In this document: positions 1-10,679 of the stretch, one piece after another
How the letters are laid out: each line of letters begins with the position of its first letter
How positions within the stretch are numbered: position 1 is the stretch's first letter
Translations under genes and position numbers: made by a program
Notes under the pieces: generated by a model
Seen by the model: only the letters and a program-made list of their open reading frames with translations
Told to the model about the DNA's origin: nothing
Databases searched by the model: none
NCBI GenBank assembly: GCA_040285825.1
Contig: JAUPSS010000006.1
Span: 1,240,001 to 1,304,000, forward strand
Length of the DNA: 64,000 nucleotides
Reading direction: 5' to 3'
Origin: Eukaryota sp. TZLM1-RC
Lineage: Eukaryota; Metamonada: BaSk clade

Positions 1-2649
1 TTCTGAATTGAAAAATAATAAGTGGAATATTTCATCCTTCTGGAAATATTTTGCTAGAAAAAACAAAAATTGTTTTAAGAAAAAATTTGGAAATAGAAAA
101 ATTGTAAAATCAAAAATTTGCCGTAAATTGTGCTTACGTGGTCGTTATGGTGCCGCAAAGCAGTCTTTGTTTTCCTCTTCTTTGGCTGATGCAAATTCTG
201 ATACCCTTGAAAAACTTCAAAAGTTGATCCTCAAGAAAATTTCAAGTGCAGCAAGCCTGAAGTGTGTTCTTTTTGGATTGAAAATCCTATTACTGCAATT
301 GAAGTTCTTAAAGCTATTCAAAAATTGCCAAAGGGGAAAGCAGCAGGCCCATCTGGAATTTCTTTTGATCTGTTAAAAATAGCGTGTTCCAGTGCTCCCG
401 AAATTGCTGATGATCTAGCCCACTATTTTCAACAATTGATTGTTTTGAAAATTAATCCTCCATTTGAATTACTCGCAGCACGTCTGATTGCTTTAGTAAG
501 GCCTGGAAACGGAATCAAACCTGATGGAATACGCCCAATTGCTGTTGGTGAATCTCTTTCTCGTTTGCTAGCATCAATTGTCTTCGATCGTGTCAAAGAC
601 AAAGCTTCTACATTTTTGAATCCTCATCAATTTGGAATCAAAACAATTGATGGTGCTTCTGTTGCTGCTATTGCCTTTGATACCTTTTTTAATGCAGAGG
701 AAAATAATTTTATTTTTAATCTCGACTTTAAATTCTGTAAAGCGAGAAGCAATTTTTGAAGTTATTAAATCTGATTTCCCTGAGCTATCGAGTTTTTTCT
801 ACCATTTTTATGGGAAAGAATCAGTTTTAATTTTTAATTCATTTGGTCTTAAATCATCTTCTGGAGTGAAGCAGGGAGATCCTTTAGGCCCATTATTGTT
901 TTGTTTAGCTATTCACAAAACTTTAAATATCATTAAGCAAAAATACCCTTCTATAAAAATAGTTGCTTATATGGATGATATATCCTTGATTGGTTCATTT
1001 GATTTACTAGAATTGGTTGCTCAAGAAATTGCCGATTCATATGAAAATATTGGGCTTCATCTTTATGCCAGCAAATGCCTTCTGATTGGCTCTTCTGCTC
1101 AAGACCTCGTGATAAACGATTCTATTGTCCCTTTTACTAATTATAGTAGTGATGCTTTTAAGTTCCTTGGTTGTTGGTTAGGAAATGTGCCTCAAATTCA
1201 GAATGAATTGCAAGTTATTTTGGAAAAAATGAAAATTGAACTTGATTCAATTTCTTCTTTAGATGTAGAAAAGCATATTAAATTTTTCATGCTTAAAATT
1301 TGCTACACTGGGAGAATAACCCACATTTTGAGATCTTGTGCTCCTTCCATAGCATTAGATTTTTGTCGTTCTTTCAATTCATTGAGAACAGAATTTTTTG
1401 CTGATTTATTGGATGTAGAACCAGGAATGTTGAAAAGCCATTTATTTTCTTCAGCAAATTTGGGTGGTATAGGATTTACTAAATCTTCAATTTTGTGTCA
1501 ATCAGCATTCTTGGGTGGTGGCAAAAATTTTAATTATGAATTTTCTCGTAGATTTCCTGATGATTCTCATCTGTTAGTCCCCAATTGCAGTCCCTATTTG
1601 TATGAGTTATCTTGTCAACTTGAAAAATTGCCGCCACAAATTTGGACCAAATGTTTTCCTCAATCAATTCAAGAAATTCCAAACCGATCTCTTTTTAATT
1701 TACAGTTTTGCTGTAAAAAGCTTCAACAAAAATTGTCAAAGATTTTTGAAAGCTTGGATTTTGATGTTAGACTTGGCTTGGCCAAGAAAAAGAATCCCGC
1801 TTTTGCAAATCTTTTACAAGATATGTGTGACAGTACTTCCTCTGCCTTAGTAACAACAATTCCACAAGTTTATGGTACTCTCTTATCCGATTCTGCTTGG
1901 ACTCTGAATATGAGATCTCGTTCCTTTATCCGGCCTGATAATTTACCTCATAATTTAATTTGTAAATGTTCTCGAGAAATTACAACTACTCATCTGTTAA
2001 ATTGTAAACATTTTATTACTTTTAGAAGCAAGGTTCATGATGCTGTAAGAGACCAGTTATATTGTATGTGTAAATCTCATAGAATTGAATCCTTCTTGGA
2101 ACCTTTGTTGTCAAATCTGTTTGATGCTGAAAATGATTTTCATAAGAATAATAGAGGTGATGTCATATTACCTGGATTAGATGGAAGCTTCATTTTATTG
2201 GATGTAATGTCTGTTGATCCTTGTAATGCCTCAAATGAAAGGCTTGTTAATTCTGAAATTCATAATCCCCTTTCAAATGCTGAAAATTTTAAATTCAAAA
2301 AATATAATGAACCTTTGTCCAAATTGGCCAGTCTACAGCATGCAAAATACAATTTGTATCCATTTGTATTTTCCCTTTTTGGTTCACTTGCACCAACTGC
2401 TTTACGTTTTTTGGATGATTTTGAAATGATTGTAAAGAGAAGAACTGGCAGAAATTTCAACAGATTGTTTTGGCAAAATAGAATTGTGTTTTCTATTTTT
2501 AAGGGGATGTTGAAGATGGTTTCTGATGCTTTGCTTTCTCTTGGATCTCACTATGAGAGAGTTGCATCTAGTGTTTTTGTTTTGGAAAAGATGGTTTTTT
2601 TAGATGTTGATTTATAGGTTTAGAATAAAATTAAATTTTTTAAAAAAAA
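1..2649 (+). mobile_element. F1 non-LTR retrotransposon, 5' end off window, broken
   Basis: Copy of an RLE-type LINE: reverse transcriptase followed by a C-terminal Cys/His motif and a restriction-like endonuclease. Seen in order: basic N-terminal region (1-230), RT motifs PIAVGE (about 537), NLDFK (motif A, about 720), GVKQGDPLGP (motif B, about 867), YMDD (motif C, about 969), FLGCWLG, then a CKC...H...C zinc-type motif (about 1960-2010) and the endonuclease signature RGDVILPG...LLDVMSVD (about 2155-2215). The ORF ends with TAG at 2615 and is followed by an A-run near 2640-2649, the expected retrotransposon tail. It is dead: a frameshift near 235, and a small deletion near 737 removes the NAFNSV stretch that follows the motif A aspartate. 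The upstream end lies outside the window. Confidence 0.9.
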
Positions 2650-3619
2650 ATTTCTTCCACTCTGAAGGAATATGGCCAACGTTGCCCCCAAAATGAAAGA
2701 AATAGTATGAGTTTAGCAGCAATTCATGTGTATTCAGGAAGTCATTAAAGGGGTAACGGATGTTCAGAGAGAGTCAGATGAACACAGCAAATGAAATCAA
2801 AATCAAGATGATGTCTTCAGGCTTAGGAAATATTGATGTATTTTTTAATCATATTATCTAAGCCTTAGGGCGCATTCACAACAAGATTTCAACAAAGGCA
2901 AGATCGTCACTTTTTGTGTTACCTGAAACGTTTTAACGTTTCCGAAACACAAATTTAGCTGTTGAAATGTTCCCGATATTATAAAATATTGAAAATCTCT
3001 GTAACCAGATTGTTATAACTAAAGTAATATAATGTGAAAACGAAACGTTTCCGTGAGCTAAGAATGAACGTTTCCGGTAACACTAGTCCCTTAAAATCAA
3101 CATCCACCAAACAATTAAACCTACTGTGAGCACCCATTTAGTTGATTTATTCATAGTCCAAATTTCTCGTATTGTTAATATTCAAGTAGTTGACTGACAG
3201 ATTGACAGGTCGACCGAAAGAACCATTCTAATATTCAACCGGATTGAACACATCTTACGTTCAGTGATTTGTACAGAGATAGGCACTAAAGTTGATTTAA
3301 TGTTCCACAAAATACCCTAAATACCACAAAAAATAAGAAAACTTATAAATTGTACTACATACCAAAAATGATCGATGAAAACAGTGGATCTAAGAATTAT
3401 TAAAATTCCTTGAGATACAAATATCCACCGCACTTGAATAGCAATTAATTTAAACTATATTTGTTACTATCAGCAACAGATCCCAACTCTTATAAGAACA
3501 GCAGAAACAACTTACGTTGAAGCCATTTGCCAAATTATTCTGTGGTGGATTATCTCAACTGACAGACGTAAAAGGTTGGTTTGAATATTCCAGAATCTAT
3601 TTATTGTTGTTTAATCATT
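2650..3619. other. intergenic, upstream of the RING-kinase gene
   Basis: No coding signal on either strand. Holds three copies of AACGTTTCCG at 2935-2944, 3044-3053 and 3067-3076. Otherwise AT-rich. Confidence 0.5.
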
Positions 3620-3703
3620 ATGGAAATGGTTGATGCTCAACAAATAAACAATTCAAAATTTTCAACCAATTCTCTCCAACAGATCTTTCATCAAGACCGA
3701 TGA
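3620..3703 (+). CDS. upstream ORF of 27 codons overlapping the kinase start
   Basis: Starts MEMVDAQQ and its TGA overlaps the kinase ATG as ATGA. No other ATG lies between. It could reduce translation of the kinase and allow reinitiation, or the region could instead be a 5' exon/intron; sequence alone cannot decide. Confidence 0.35.
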   Translation: MEMVDAQQINNSKFSTNSLQQIFHQDR

Positions 3704-6700
3704 ACTGTACTGCTTGTAGAGAAGCTTTCGATTCGACTAACCGTCAACCATTACTGATATGTAAGGACAATCATTCGGTTTGTGCTTCATGTACCAAGAA
3801 CCTCACACATTGTAACATTTGTAACGCCAGGGTTCTACCTCAACCAAAAAAGAATAACAGTCTCCTCAATCTTGTCGTAGCTTCCAATGTAGGTAGTCTC
3901 TGTCCTGAGATTCCATCGTCTGACATCAAAATTGGCCACAAGATCGGAGAGGGAGGTCAGGCCGTTGTATTTGATGGTATTTGGTGTGGTGCTCCTGTTG
4001 CTCTCAAAGCTGTCTCCCTTACAGATAAAGGCGTGGAAATGCTCAGGAGAGAGGTGTCCTTCTTATCAAGATTAGCTAATCCACATATACTCCGTGTGTT
4101 TGGGTTGACCTACCTGGAAGATAAGGTAGCCATTGTTATGGAGAAGGCTTCTACATCATTGAATACCCCCTCAAAACTCTCTCCCATGACCCTAAAGTAT
4201 GCCATTGATATCTGTAATGCCGTTGCCTATCTCCACTCTCAGAGCGCTGTTCATGGTGATATAAAACCGGGGAACATCTTGATTCTTCATGGTGAAGTCA
4301 GAATCAGTGATTTTGGTACTTCGAGGACCATTGCCAAAACTACCAAACTTCCATCTAGCACTGCAATCACTGCCAAGTATGCTCCTCCCGAAGCTTTTGC
4401 CAACAAGATCCATCCAGCTGGTGATGTTTACTCTGTGGGGGTAGTTTTATATGAGTTACTCACTAACACCACAGCTTTTGCTGGTTTAGATCCTATGGCA
4501 CTGTTTGGAGCAAAGATGTACGATAACCCTCTCCCATTTCCTGCCAATGTACCTCCAGCGTTGAGCGAGTTGATCAGCAATTGTTGCCGCAAAGAACCCA
4601 AAGAAAGACCTTGCATTGATGAGGTAATCATTGTTTTGGAATCATTACGAAATTCTGCAAGTCTTCAAGCTAACAAAGTTCAAAGCCCTATATCTAATCA
4701 AGTTAACCATCGTCCATCCAACTCTGACATTGAAAGAGCAGTTGCTCAAGCTAATGCTGCCAATGAGAACAGAATTGTTGGTCTGCAACACCAAGTAGAA
4801 CAAATAGCTTGCCAAAGGAACCAAATTATATCTGAAAGAGATCAAATTGCTACCCAGAGAGACCAACAGAAAGCTGAACTCGACAGGGTTAGAACTGAAA
4901 ATCAAAGCTTGCAGAAACGATGTGAGGAACTATTAAGGAAATTGGAATCTACAAAAGATGAAGTCAGCAAGTTAAAAGAGGCGAATATTTCCCAGCCTTT
5001 ATTACCTGCGGGTCTATCTCGTCGCCATAATTTGAATGCTTCAATGTCACGTAATGGAATTGCTGAAGGACCTCAACAAAGATTGACTCCTTTCAAATAC
5101 TCGGTTCAGATCAATGATTTGTGTTCTGTAGCTCAAGAAACCATTGGTAAAATTCGTAGAGGGATGGAGGAAGTCAGAGCTCATGATAGTGGAATGCAAG
5201 ATAATGATGTTTTTGCAATAGCTGATGCCTTAAAAGGAAACATAATCGTTAACAAAGTTTCTCTCAAAAACCTCAAAAATGGGTATAGTACATTTTCTGA
5301 CAGAGCAGTCAAAGCCGTGGTCATTTCATTGCACGACAATACCACTATAACTTCTTTAACCATAGGTTCTCCAAATATTGGCCCAGTTGGAGCCGCATCA
5401 CTTGCTGAACTTTTACTGGCTAATAGAACATTAACTGAACTTGATTTGACTGGTTGTAGAGTTTCAAATTCTGGAATAATTTCAATTGCGAAGTCACTTG
5501 AACAGAACAACAGTCTCAAGGAGCTTAAAGTTGGAGGGAATGACATTGGTACAATTGGCATAATGGATCTATCTGAAGCTTTGAAAGTTAATAACGGTCT
5601 TCAACACTTGGATCTCTCTTCCCAGCAAATTGGTTTAGAAGGTGTTATTGCATTGGCTGAAGCTTTGAAAGTTAATAACGGTCTTCAACACTTGGATCTC
5701 TCTTCCCAGAACATTGGTTCAGAAGGTGTTATTGCATTGGCTGAAGCTTTGAAAGATAATAGGACCTTAGTTTTTCTTGATGTTAGAAGACAAGAGCAAA
5801 CTATGGCTGCCACTAGAAAGCACCAAAATGACTGCACTAGACCAGGCCCAAGACGACGTTCATTTGAAGGTTCATTATTCGACAAACAGATTGATTGTGA
5901 ATGTTTGGGTGTGGCATTGACACCAAAAGATATGGTAACCATTGGTAAGTATTTGAAAGATAACGATGTTCTAGCTCAATTGCTTTTTGATGTATCGAGT
6001 ACGAAAATTTATGGAAATTGTGGGACACTGAAATTGGAAAGTTCTGTAAATGTATCTGCCCTTGCCAAATCAATCAATTTGGGAAAGAAAGGCAGCTACC
6101 AGCTCGATAGTTTTCCAGGTTTAGCACTGTTGACTTTGATTGAACATGTTGATATACATCGATTGCAGTTTGGACACAGAACATTTAAAGGCACCGAGAT
6201 TCGTTTTGACTTTAACCATTATAACATTGATGATTCTGGAGCAACTGCAATTGCTAGTCGATTCCGGGAATTGTTGATCAATCCAGCTTTTGAACAAGGC
6301 CAATATTACGTTAATCTTATTTTTCGTTCTAACAGTATTGGTCTTCAAGGAGCCATCTCTTTAGCAAATCTTGTTGCTGAGTTTCCTCGCATCTCGGAAT
6401 TGATATTATATGCCTACCCTCTCAACTTTACATTTAAGAAGAATCACTTTTTTGCACGCAAAGTTTCATTTGATTTCAAAAATTCCAACATTAATAATGC
6501 TAAAGCAGCCTCAATTGCAAGTAGCCTTAGTAGTTTCTTGCATTGCACAGATTTTGGACGAGGCGCATATTCTGTTTCTCTCATATTTCATAACAACGAA
6601 ATTGGTTTCAAAGGAGCCAAGTCCTTAATGAAGCTTCTTGACGATTTTTCTTGTATCTCTCACTTGGACTTGACAGAAAATCCATTCAGTGAGGACGAAG

Positions 6701-6813
6701 TGGAGCAGCTGTCGTTATATTTATATCGCCGGAAAATCAATAGGGAGAGGGTGGTACCGCACATAGCTCCACCTTCCAAAGGAAGAATTAAACGTAGAGA
6801 AAATTGTAAATAA
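3700..6813 (+). CDS. RING finger / protein kinase / coiled coil / LRR protein
   Basis: Single-exon gene of 1037 residues. Residues 3-41 fit a RING-HC finger (C3-x2-C6-x14-C21-x3-H25-x2-C28-x2-C31-x6-C38-x2-C41), the fold of many E3 ubiquitin ligases. Residues about 75-318 form a kinase of TKL-like type: glycine loop GEGGQAVV, VALK lysine (K103), HGDIKPGN catalytic loop (D187, HGD in place of HRD), DFG at 204-206 and APPE in place of APE. All catalytic residues are present, so it should be active. Residues about 345-425 are a heptad-rich coiled coil with a repeated RDQI/RDQQ pattern. From about 500 to the end there are LRRs of the RNI/NLRC type, with consensus like LDLSS..IG.EGV.ALAEAL. No signal peptide or membrane segment is seen, so a cytosolic sensor or scaffold is likely. 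A decayed relative of the LRR end lies at 12960-13379. The combination is clear; the ligand, substrate and exact family are unknown. Confidence 0.9.
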   Translation: MNCTACREAFDSTNRQPLLICKDNHSVCASCTKNLTHCNICNARVLPQPKKNNSLLNLVVASNVGSLCPEIPSSDIKIGHKIGEGGQAVVFDGIWCGAPVALKAVSLTDKGVEMLRREVSFLSRLANPHILRVFGLTYLEDKVAIVMEKASTSLNTPSKLSPMTLKYAIDICNAVAYLHSQSAVHGDIKPGNILILHGEVRISDFGTSRTIAKTTKLPSSTAITAKYAPPEAFANKIHPAGDVYSVGVVLYELLTNTTAFAGLDPMALFGAKMYDNPLPFPANVPPALSELISNCCRKEPKERPCIDEVIIVLESLRNSASLQANKVQSPISNQVNHRPSNSDIERAVAQANAANENRIVGLQHQVEQIACQRNQIISERDQIATQRDQQKAELDRVRTENQSLQKRCEELLRKLESTKDEVSKLKEANISQPLLPAGLSRRHNLNASMSRNGIAEGPQQRLTPFKYSVQINDLCSVAQETIGKIRRGMEEVRAHDSGMQDNDVFAIADALKGNIIVNKVSLKNLKNGYSTFSDRAVKAVVISLHDNTTITSLTIGSPNIGPVGAASLAELLLANRTLTELDLTGCRVSNSGIISIAKSLEQNNSLKELKVGGNDIGTIGIMDLSEALKVNNGLQHLDLSSQQIGLEGVIALAEALKVNNGLQHLDLSSQNIGSEGVIALAEALKDNRTLVFLDVRRQEQTMAATRKHQNDCTRPGPRRRSFEGSLFDKQIDCECLGVALTPKDMVTIGKYLKDNDVLAQLLFDVSSTKIYGNCGTLKLESSVNVSALAKSINLGKKGSYQLDSFPGLALLTLIEHVDIHRLQFGHRTFKGTEIRFDFNHYNIDDSGATAIASRFRELLINPAFEQGQYYVNLIFRSNSIGLQGAISLANLVAEFPRISELILYAYPLNFTFKKNHFFARKVSFDFKNSNINNAKAASIASSLSSFLHCTDFGRGAYSVSLIFHNNEIGFKGAKSLMKLLDDFSCISHLDLTENPFSEDEVEQLSLYLYRRKINRERVVPHIAPPSKGRIKRRENCK
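5575..5742 (+). repeat. tandem duplication of one 84-bp LRR unit
   Basis: Units 5575-5658 and 5659-5742 differ at only 3 of 84 bases; a third, more divergent unit starts at 5743. Each encodes 28 residues (EALKVNNGLQHLDLSS...). The differences change Q to N and L to S; none is silent. Confidence 0.9.
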
Positions 6814-7097
6814 TACATTTAGAAATTTGTTGATTTTGGGATATAAATGTTTGAGGTACTTTTTTTTGAAATAATGATTTCTTGATTTGAAAATGTCAAA
6901 ACCATCACTATGTAAATTTAAACAATAATGTAAAGAAATCAGAATAAAAATAAATTTAATTTTTATTAACTTAACAATTTCTAAAAAACAAGAAATCATT
7001 GTTTTAATATCACCTAAAAATATCCCAATAGATCCAGTAAATGGATTGGTGGAAGAAGAGATGAGATTCCAAACAATTATGATACTTATTTGGAACC
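6814..7097. other. 3' flank of the kinase gene
   Basis: AT-rich sequence between the kinase stop and the target-site duplication of the next retrotransposon. No gene seen; likely the kinase 3' UTR and spacer. Confidence 0.4.
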
Positions 7098-7110
7098 ATT
7101 TGTTGATGGT
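7098..7110. repeat. target-site duplication, left copy (ATTTGTTGATGGT)
   Basis: The same 13 bp recur at 9387-9399 on the far side of the F3 copy. The last T merges with the T-run that is the complement of the element's A-tail. Confidence 0.85.
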
Positions 7111-9386
7111 TTTTTTTAAAACTGGAATATTTATTGAGATAAAAATAACCACCTAGAATTCAATATCCTCCAAACAAGCGTCACTATTACTGAACCTACT
7201 CACAGCATTACGTTCATATTCTACACCAATAGCTAAAAGTGCCTTTGAAATCATTGTTGGAATGGACTTGAAAATGCAAAAAACAATTCTATTTAACCAG
7301 AAAGTGGAGTTCATTGTTTTACCAGACCTATTCAGTAACACTTTTTTAAAATTTTCCAAAAAGTGCAAGCCTGAAGGTCCAATATTGCCAAAAAGAGAAA
7401 TTGCAAACGGCACAAACTGATATTTCACATGTTCCACTCTACCTAACTGTGCCAAAGGTTCTTCATATTTTTTTATCTTCTTTTTTTCGGCGTTAGATAA
7501 CGGCGAGTCAGCGGAATACACTAAACGAGCAGCAGAATTTTTGCAAACATCCACTGAGACAACGTCTACAACATTGAGAACACCATCGATCCCTGGAGCT
7601 ACTAAATCTGCCCTTCTTTTACCAAAGGAATCATCAGTTTGATCTGAAGACAGCTTACGAACTAGTGGCTCAATAAATGCCTCTATATTGACACTTTTGC
7701 ACATGGCATATAATTGATCACGAACTGAGTCATGAACAATTGAGCGATAAGTTATAAAATACTTACAGTTTAAAATATGGGAAAGCGTAACAACACTCTT
7801 GCAACGACAAATTAAATCATTTGGTAATGAACAAGGCCATAGAAAACATCTCATTCTCATTGCAGTGGTCCATTGGTGATCATTGAGTAGAAGGCCATAA
7901 ATGTTGGGTATTTGGGAGATTAGGCAACTTGAACAACTGTCTTCAAGATCAATCAAAAAGTTTGCAAAAACGGGATTTTTTTCCTTAGCCAAGCTAAGAC
8001 GTACAATATAATCCAAGTTTTCTAAAACTTTCAAGATTTTTTTTCTGCAATTTTGCAAAAGGTAGTGGTAAGGAGAGCAAGCTTCTTGAAGGAAGTTCCA
8101 CAATATCAGAGGGGAAACATTTAGTCCAAATATTGGGTGAAAGTGTTTCAATTTCCTGTTGCAAAGAAATAAGATAAGAGCTGCCACAATTTTCAATGAG
8201 ATGAATTTTTTCAGGAAAACGATTCACAAATTCATAAATAAAATTCTTTCCACCTCCAATAAAGGCAGCTTTACAAAGGTAGCTTGATTTATGAAAATCA
8301 ACACCACCAAAATTTGTACCACAAAAAATGTGGCTTCGTAACTGAGATGCATCAATTTCCAATAATTTTGCTAAAAAATTGGTTCTTTGTTCATTAAAAA
8401 TGCGACAAAACTCCAAAGAAATTGATGGTGATGTAGATCTCAAAATATGAGTAAATTTTCCAGAATAACAGATTTTTAGGAAAAGAATTTCAAATGTTTC
8501 TCAATATTTAAATTTTCTATTGATTCTAATTCATTTCCAAATTGAGTCAACAGAGTCGAAAGTTGGCCTTTCACTTCATCAATATTTCCGAGATAACAAC
8601 CCAAAAAACGAAAACCAGACTGATCATAATTGATAAAGGGGACATTGACATCATTAATGAAAAAATCAATTGGTTCATGGCCAATAATCAAACATTTGGA
8701 GATATTCAATGAGAGACCAATATCTTCATAACGCTGTTGAATAAAAGTTGCTATTTGTTTGAGAATTGTAATAGGAGCAAATACAGAAATGTCATCCATA
8801 TATGCTGCAATATCTATTTCTGGGAATTTTTCTTTCAATTCGCACATTAATGGATGAATTGCCAGACAAAAGAAAAAAGGACCAAGTGGATCACCTTGTT
8901 TAACACCTGAAGACGAAAGCAGGTCAAAGTTTTCATAGACCAATGTGGATGATTTTCCATAAAATGAATAGAAAAAAGGCTCGACTTCAGGAAAATGCTT
9001 TTGCAGCAAAGGTAAAATGGAAGAACGAGATACAGAATTGAAAGCATTCTTAAAATCTAAATTGAAGATGTAATTAGAATCACTAGAATTAAAAAACACA
9101 TCCGACGAAAGAGCAGCAGAAGAAGCACCATCAATTGTCTTGATTCCAAATTGAAACGGACTGAAAAATTCCTTGGCTTTTTTCCCAATTCTATTGAAAA
9201 CAAGAGACGCAAGAATTCTTGAAAACGATTCTCCAATTGCAATTGGACGGATTTTGGATTGACTTTTTTTAAGGGCAATTAAGCGAGCACTGGTCATCTC
9301 AAAAGGGACTTTAATTTTTAACGTAAGAAGATTGTTGAAAAAAAGAACAAGATCATCAGCAATTTCAGGACACTGTCCAACAGTTG
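7111..9386 (-). mobile_element. F3 non-LTR retrotransposon, 5'-truncated
   Basis: Minus-strand LINE copy bounded by a 13-bp target-site duplication. RT motifs PIAIGE, NLDFKNAFNSV, GVKQGDPLGP and YMDD, then CRC...H...C and the endonuclease signature RRADLVAPG...VVDVVSVD. Stop TAG at 7153-7155, then a short 3' UTR and A-run. The 5' end is cut inside the segment before RT, as is usual when target-primed reverse transcription stops early; about 5 bp (ATTTG) of element sequence also match the target, suggesting microhomology at the junction. Frameshifts at about 8040 (a T8 run) and about 8480. The second is shared with the copy at 24586-27856. Confidence 0.92.
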
Positions 9387-9399
9387 ATTTGTTGATGGT
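9387..9399. repeat. target-site duplication, right copy (ATTTGTTGATGGT)
   Basis: Partner of 7098-7110, directly at the 5' end of the F3 element. Confidence 0.85.
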
Positions 9400-9869
9400 G
9401 GTGCAGTTTATTTTCAAATTATTTTCCTAAAACAATAATTAACAACGACAGTCAGAATTGATTGATTTTACCAACCAAAAAAACCGGTTATCTCATTTGG
9501 AAATGAGATTTATGGGTCAACATTCAAATGATGAACAGACATATTATCAAAGCAGAGCTTGCAAACCCACAGATCAACTAGAAAATGCTGAACAGGTTTA
9601 TTATCTGCGAAAAAGTTGCTATAGTGGTGTGTTGAGATATATTTACAGTTTTATTTAGTTTGGTTTGTACCATAGCTCAAGCCAATGCTCGCGAAATAAA
9701 TTTTGAAATAAATAAATCAATCCACTGATTAGACCAGTTGAATCTGATTTAACTGGAGAATTGTTAAAATTGTCAAACTTACAAACCTACATTGTTCTGA
9801 AAAAAACAAACATTGTGGGATATTTTAAATATTTTCATAATAAAATTTCAAAACGAAAAATGAGTGTGA
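9400..9869. other. no gene recognised
   Basis: Contains a 66-codon open stretch (9458-9658, +) with no recognisable motif. The rest is AT-rich non-coding sequence leading into the methyltransferase relic. Confidence 0.35.
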
Positions 9870-10675
9870 ATGATGCTGTGAATATTTTTATTCAAATATT
9901 TCAATCCTGATGAACATTGTTTGCATCCAAAAAGACGCAACACATTATTTTCAGATACAACAGTTGGTGGTAATAATTTCAAAGCTGTGTTTGAAAGTAT
10001 TAAATTGACTCCAATTCAAAATGAACTTGTGACTGATTTATCCGACAGATTAATTGAGGATTCCATACGTAGATTAAAAGGTGAATTTTACAATCCATCA
10101 AAATATGCAAATTTAGCGCATCACTATCTGGACAACGTTTTTGGAAATTGGAGACAAACACACACAGTTTCGGATTGTTGTTGTGGCACAAGAAACTTAA
10201 CTCAAGGTTATGAATTTAATGATATCTATCTATCAATCTTAGAGCAGTCTGATTTAATATTGTGAGGACTATATTACAACAAAAATGCAACAACACTTCA
10301 CACTATGGACTTTTTGCGTGATGAATTTCCAGAGGAAATTATAAACAGTGACAATCCTTGTTATAGTTAATCAATCCATTTGGGTGCATTAACTAGGAAT
10401 AAAGGTCTGTTAAAAGTATCTGAAATGAAATGTATAGTGAAATGAAAGGATGTGGACACACATCGTCTCAATTATGTACACAGTTTTTGTTCAAATTATT
10501 AAAACTCAAAAATCAAAAACCAAACATTAAACTTGGATTATTTTAAAAGGACAAATTTTCTCAGTGATGGATTTAAAAGATTTAGCAAAATGTTTCTAAC
10601 AGAATTTGGTTTTGAAACTGGTTTAGCATTAGATCAAGCATCTCACAGAAATTTTGAATTTGATGGTAATATATA
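9870..10675 (+). pseudogene. decayed N6-adenine DNA methyltransferase, bacterial type
   Basis: Several separated stretches, read across frames, keep the order of one bacterial methyltransferase family: GEFYNPSKYANLAHHYLD then VSDCCCGTRNL (SAM-binding motif I, normally D.CCGTGNL) and IYLSILEQSDL at about 10075-10258; MDFLRDEFPEE at about 10303; NPCY at the place expected for the catalytic NPPY at about 10355; CGHTSSQLCTQFLFKLL at about 10450; and a tail DGFKRFSKMFLTEFGFETG...ASH at about 10565. In-frame stops (10263, 10367 and more) and frameshifts make it non-functional. The family assignment rests on my recall of the motif order. Such genes are common in bacteria and their mobile elements, so transfer from a bacterium or through a virus or element is likely. 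No intron-like interruption explains the stops. Confidence 0.7.
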
Positions 10676-10679
10676 TTAT

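Noticed and set aside
2260-2460. Antisense ORF of 66 codons (MKFLPVL...) repeated at 11917-12117 and 29787-29987
   Set aside because: It is only the opposite strand of the F1 C-terminal coding region, kept because the copies are nearly identical.
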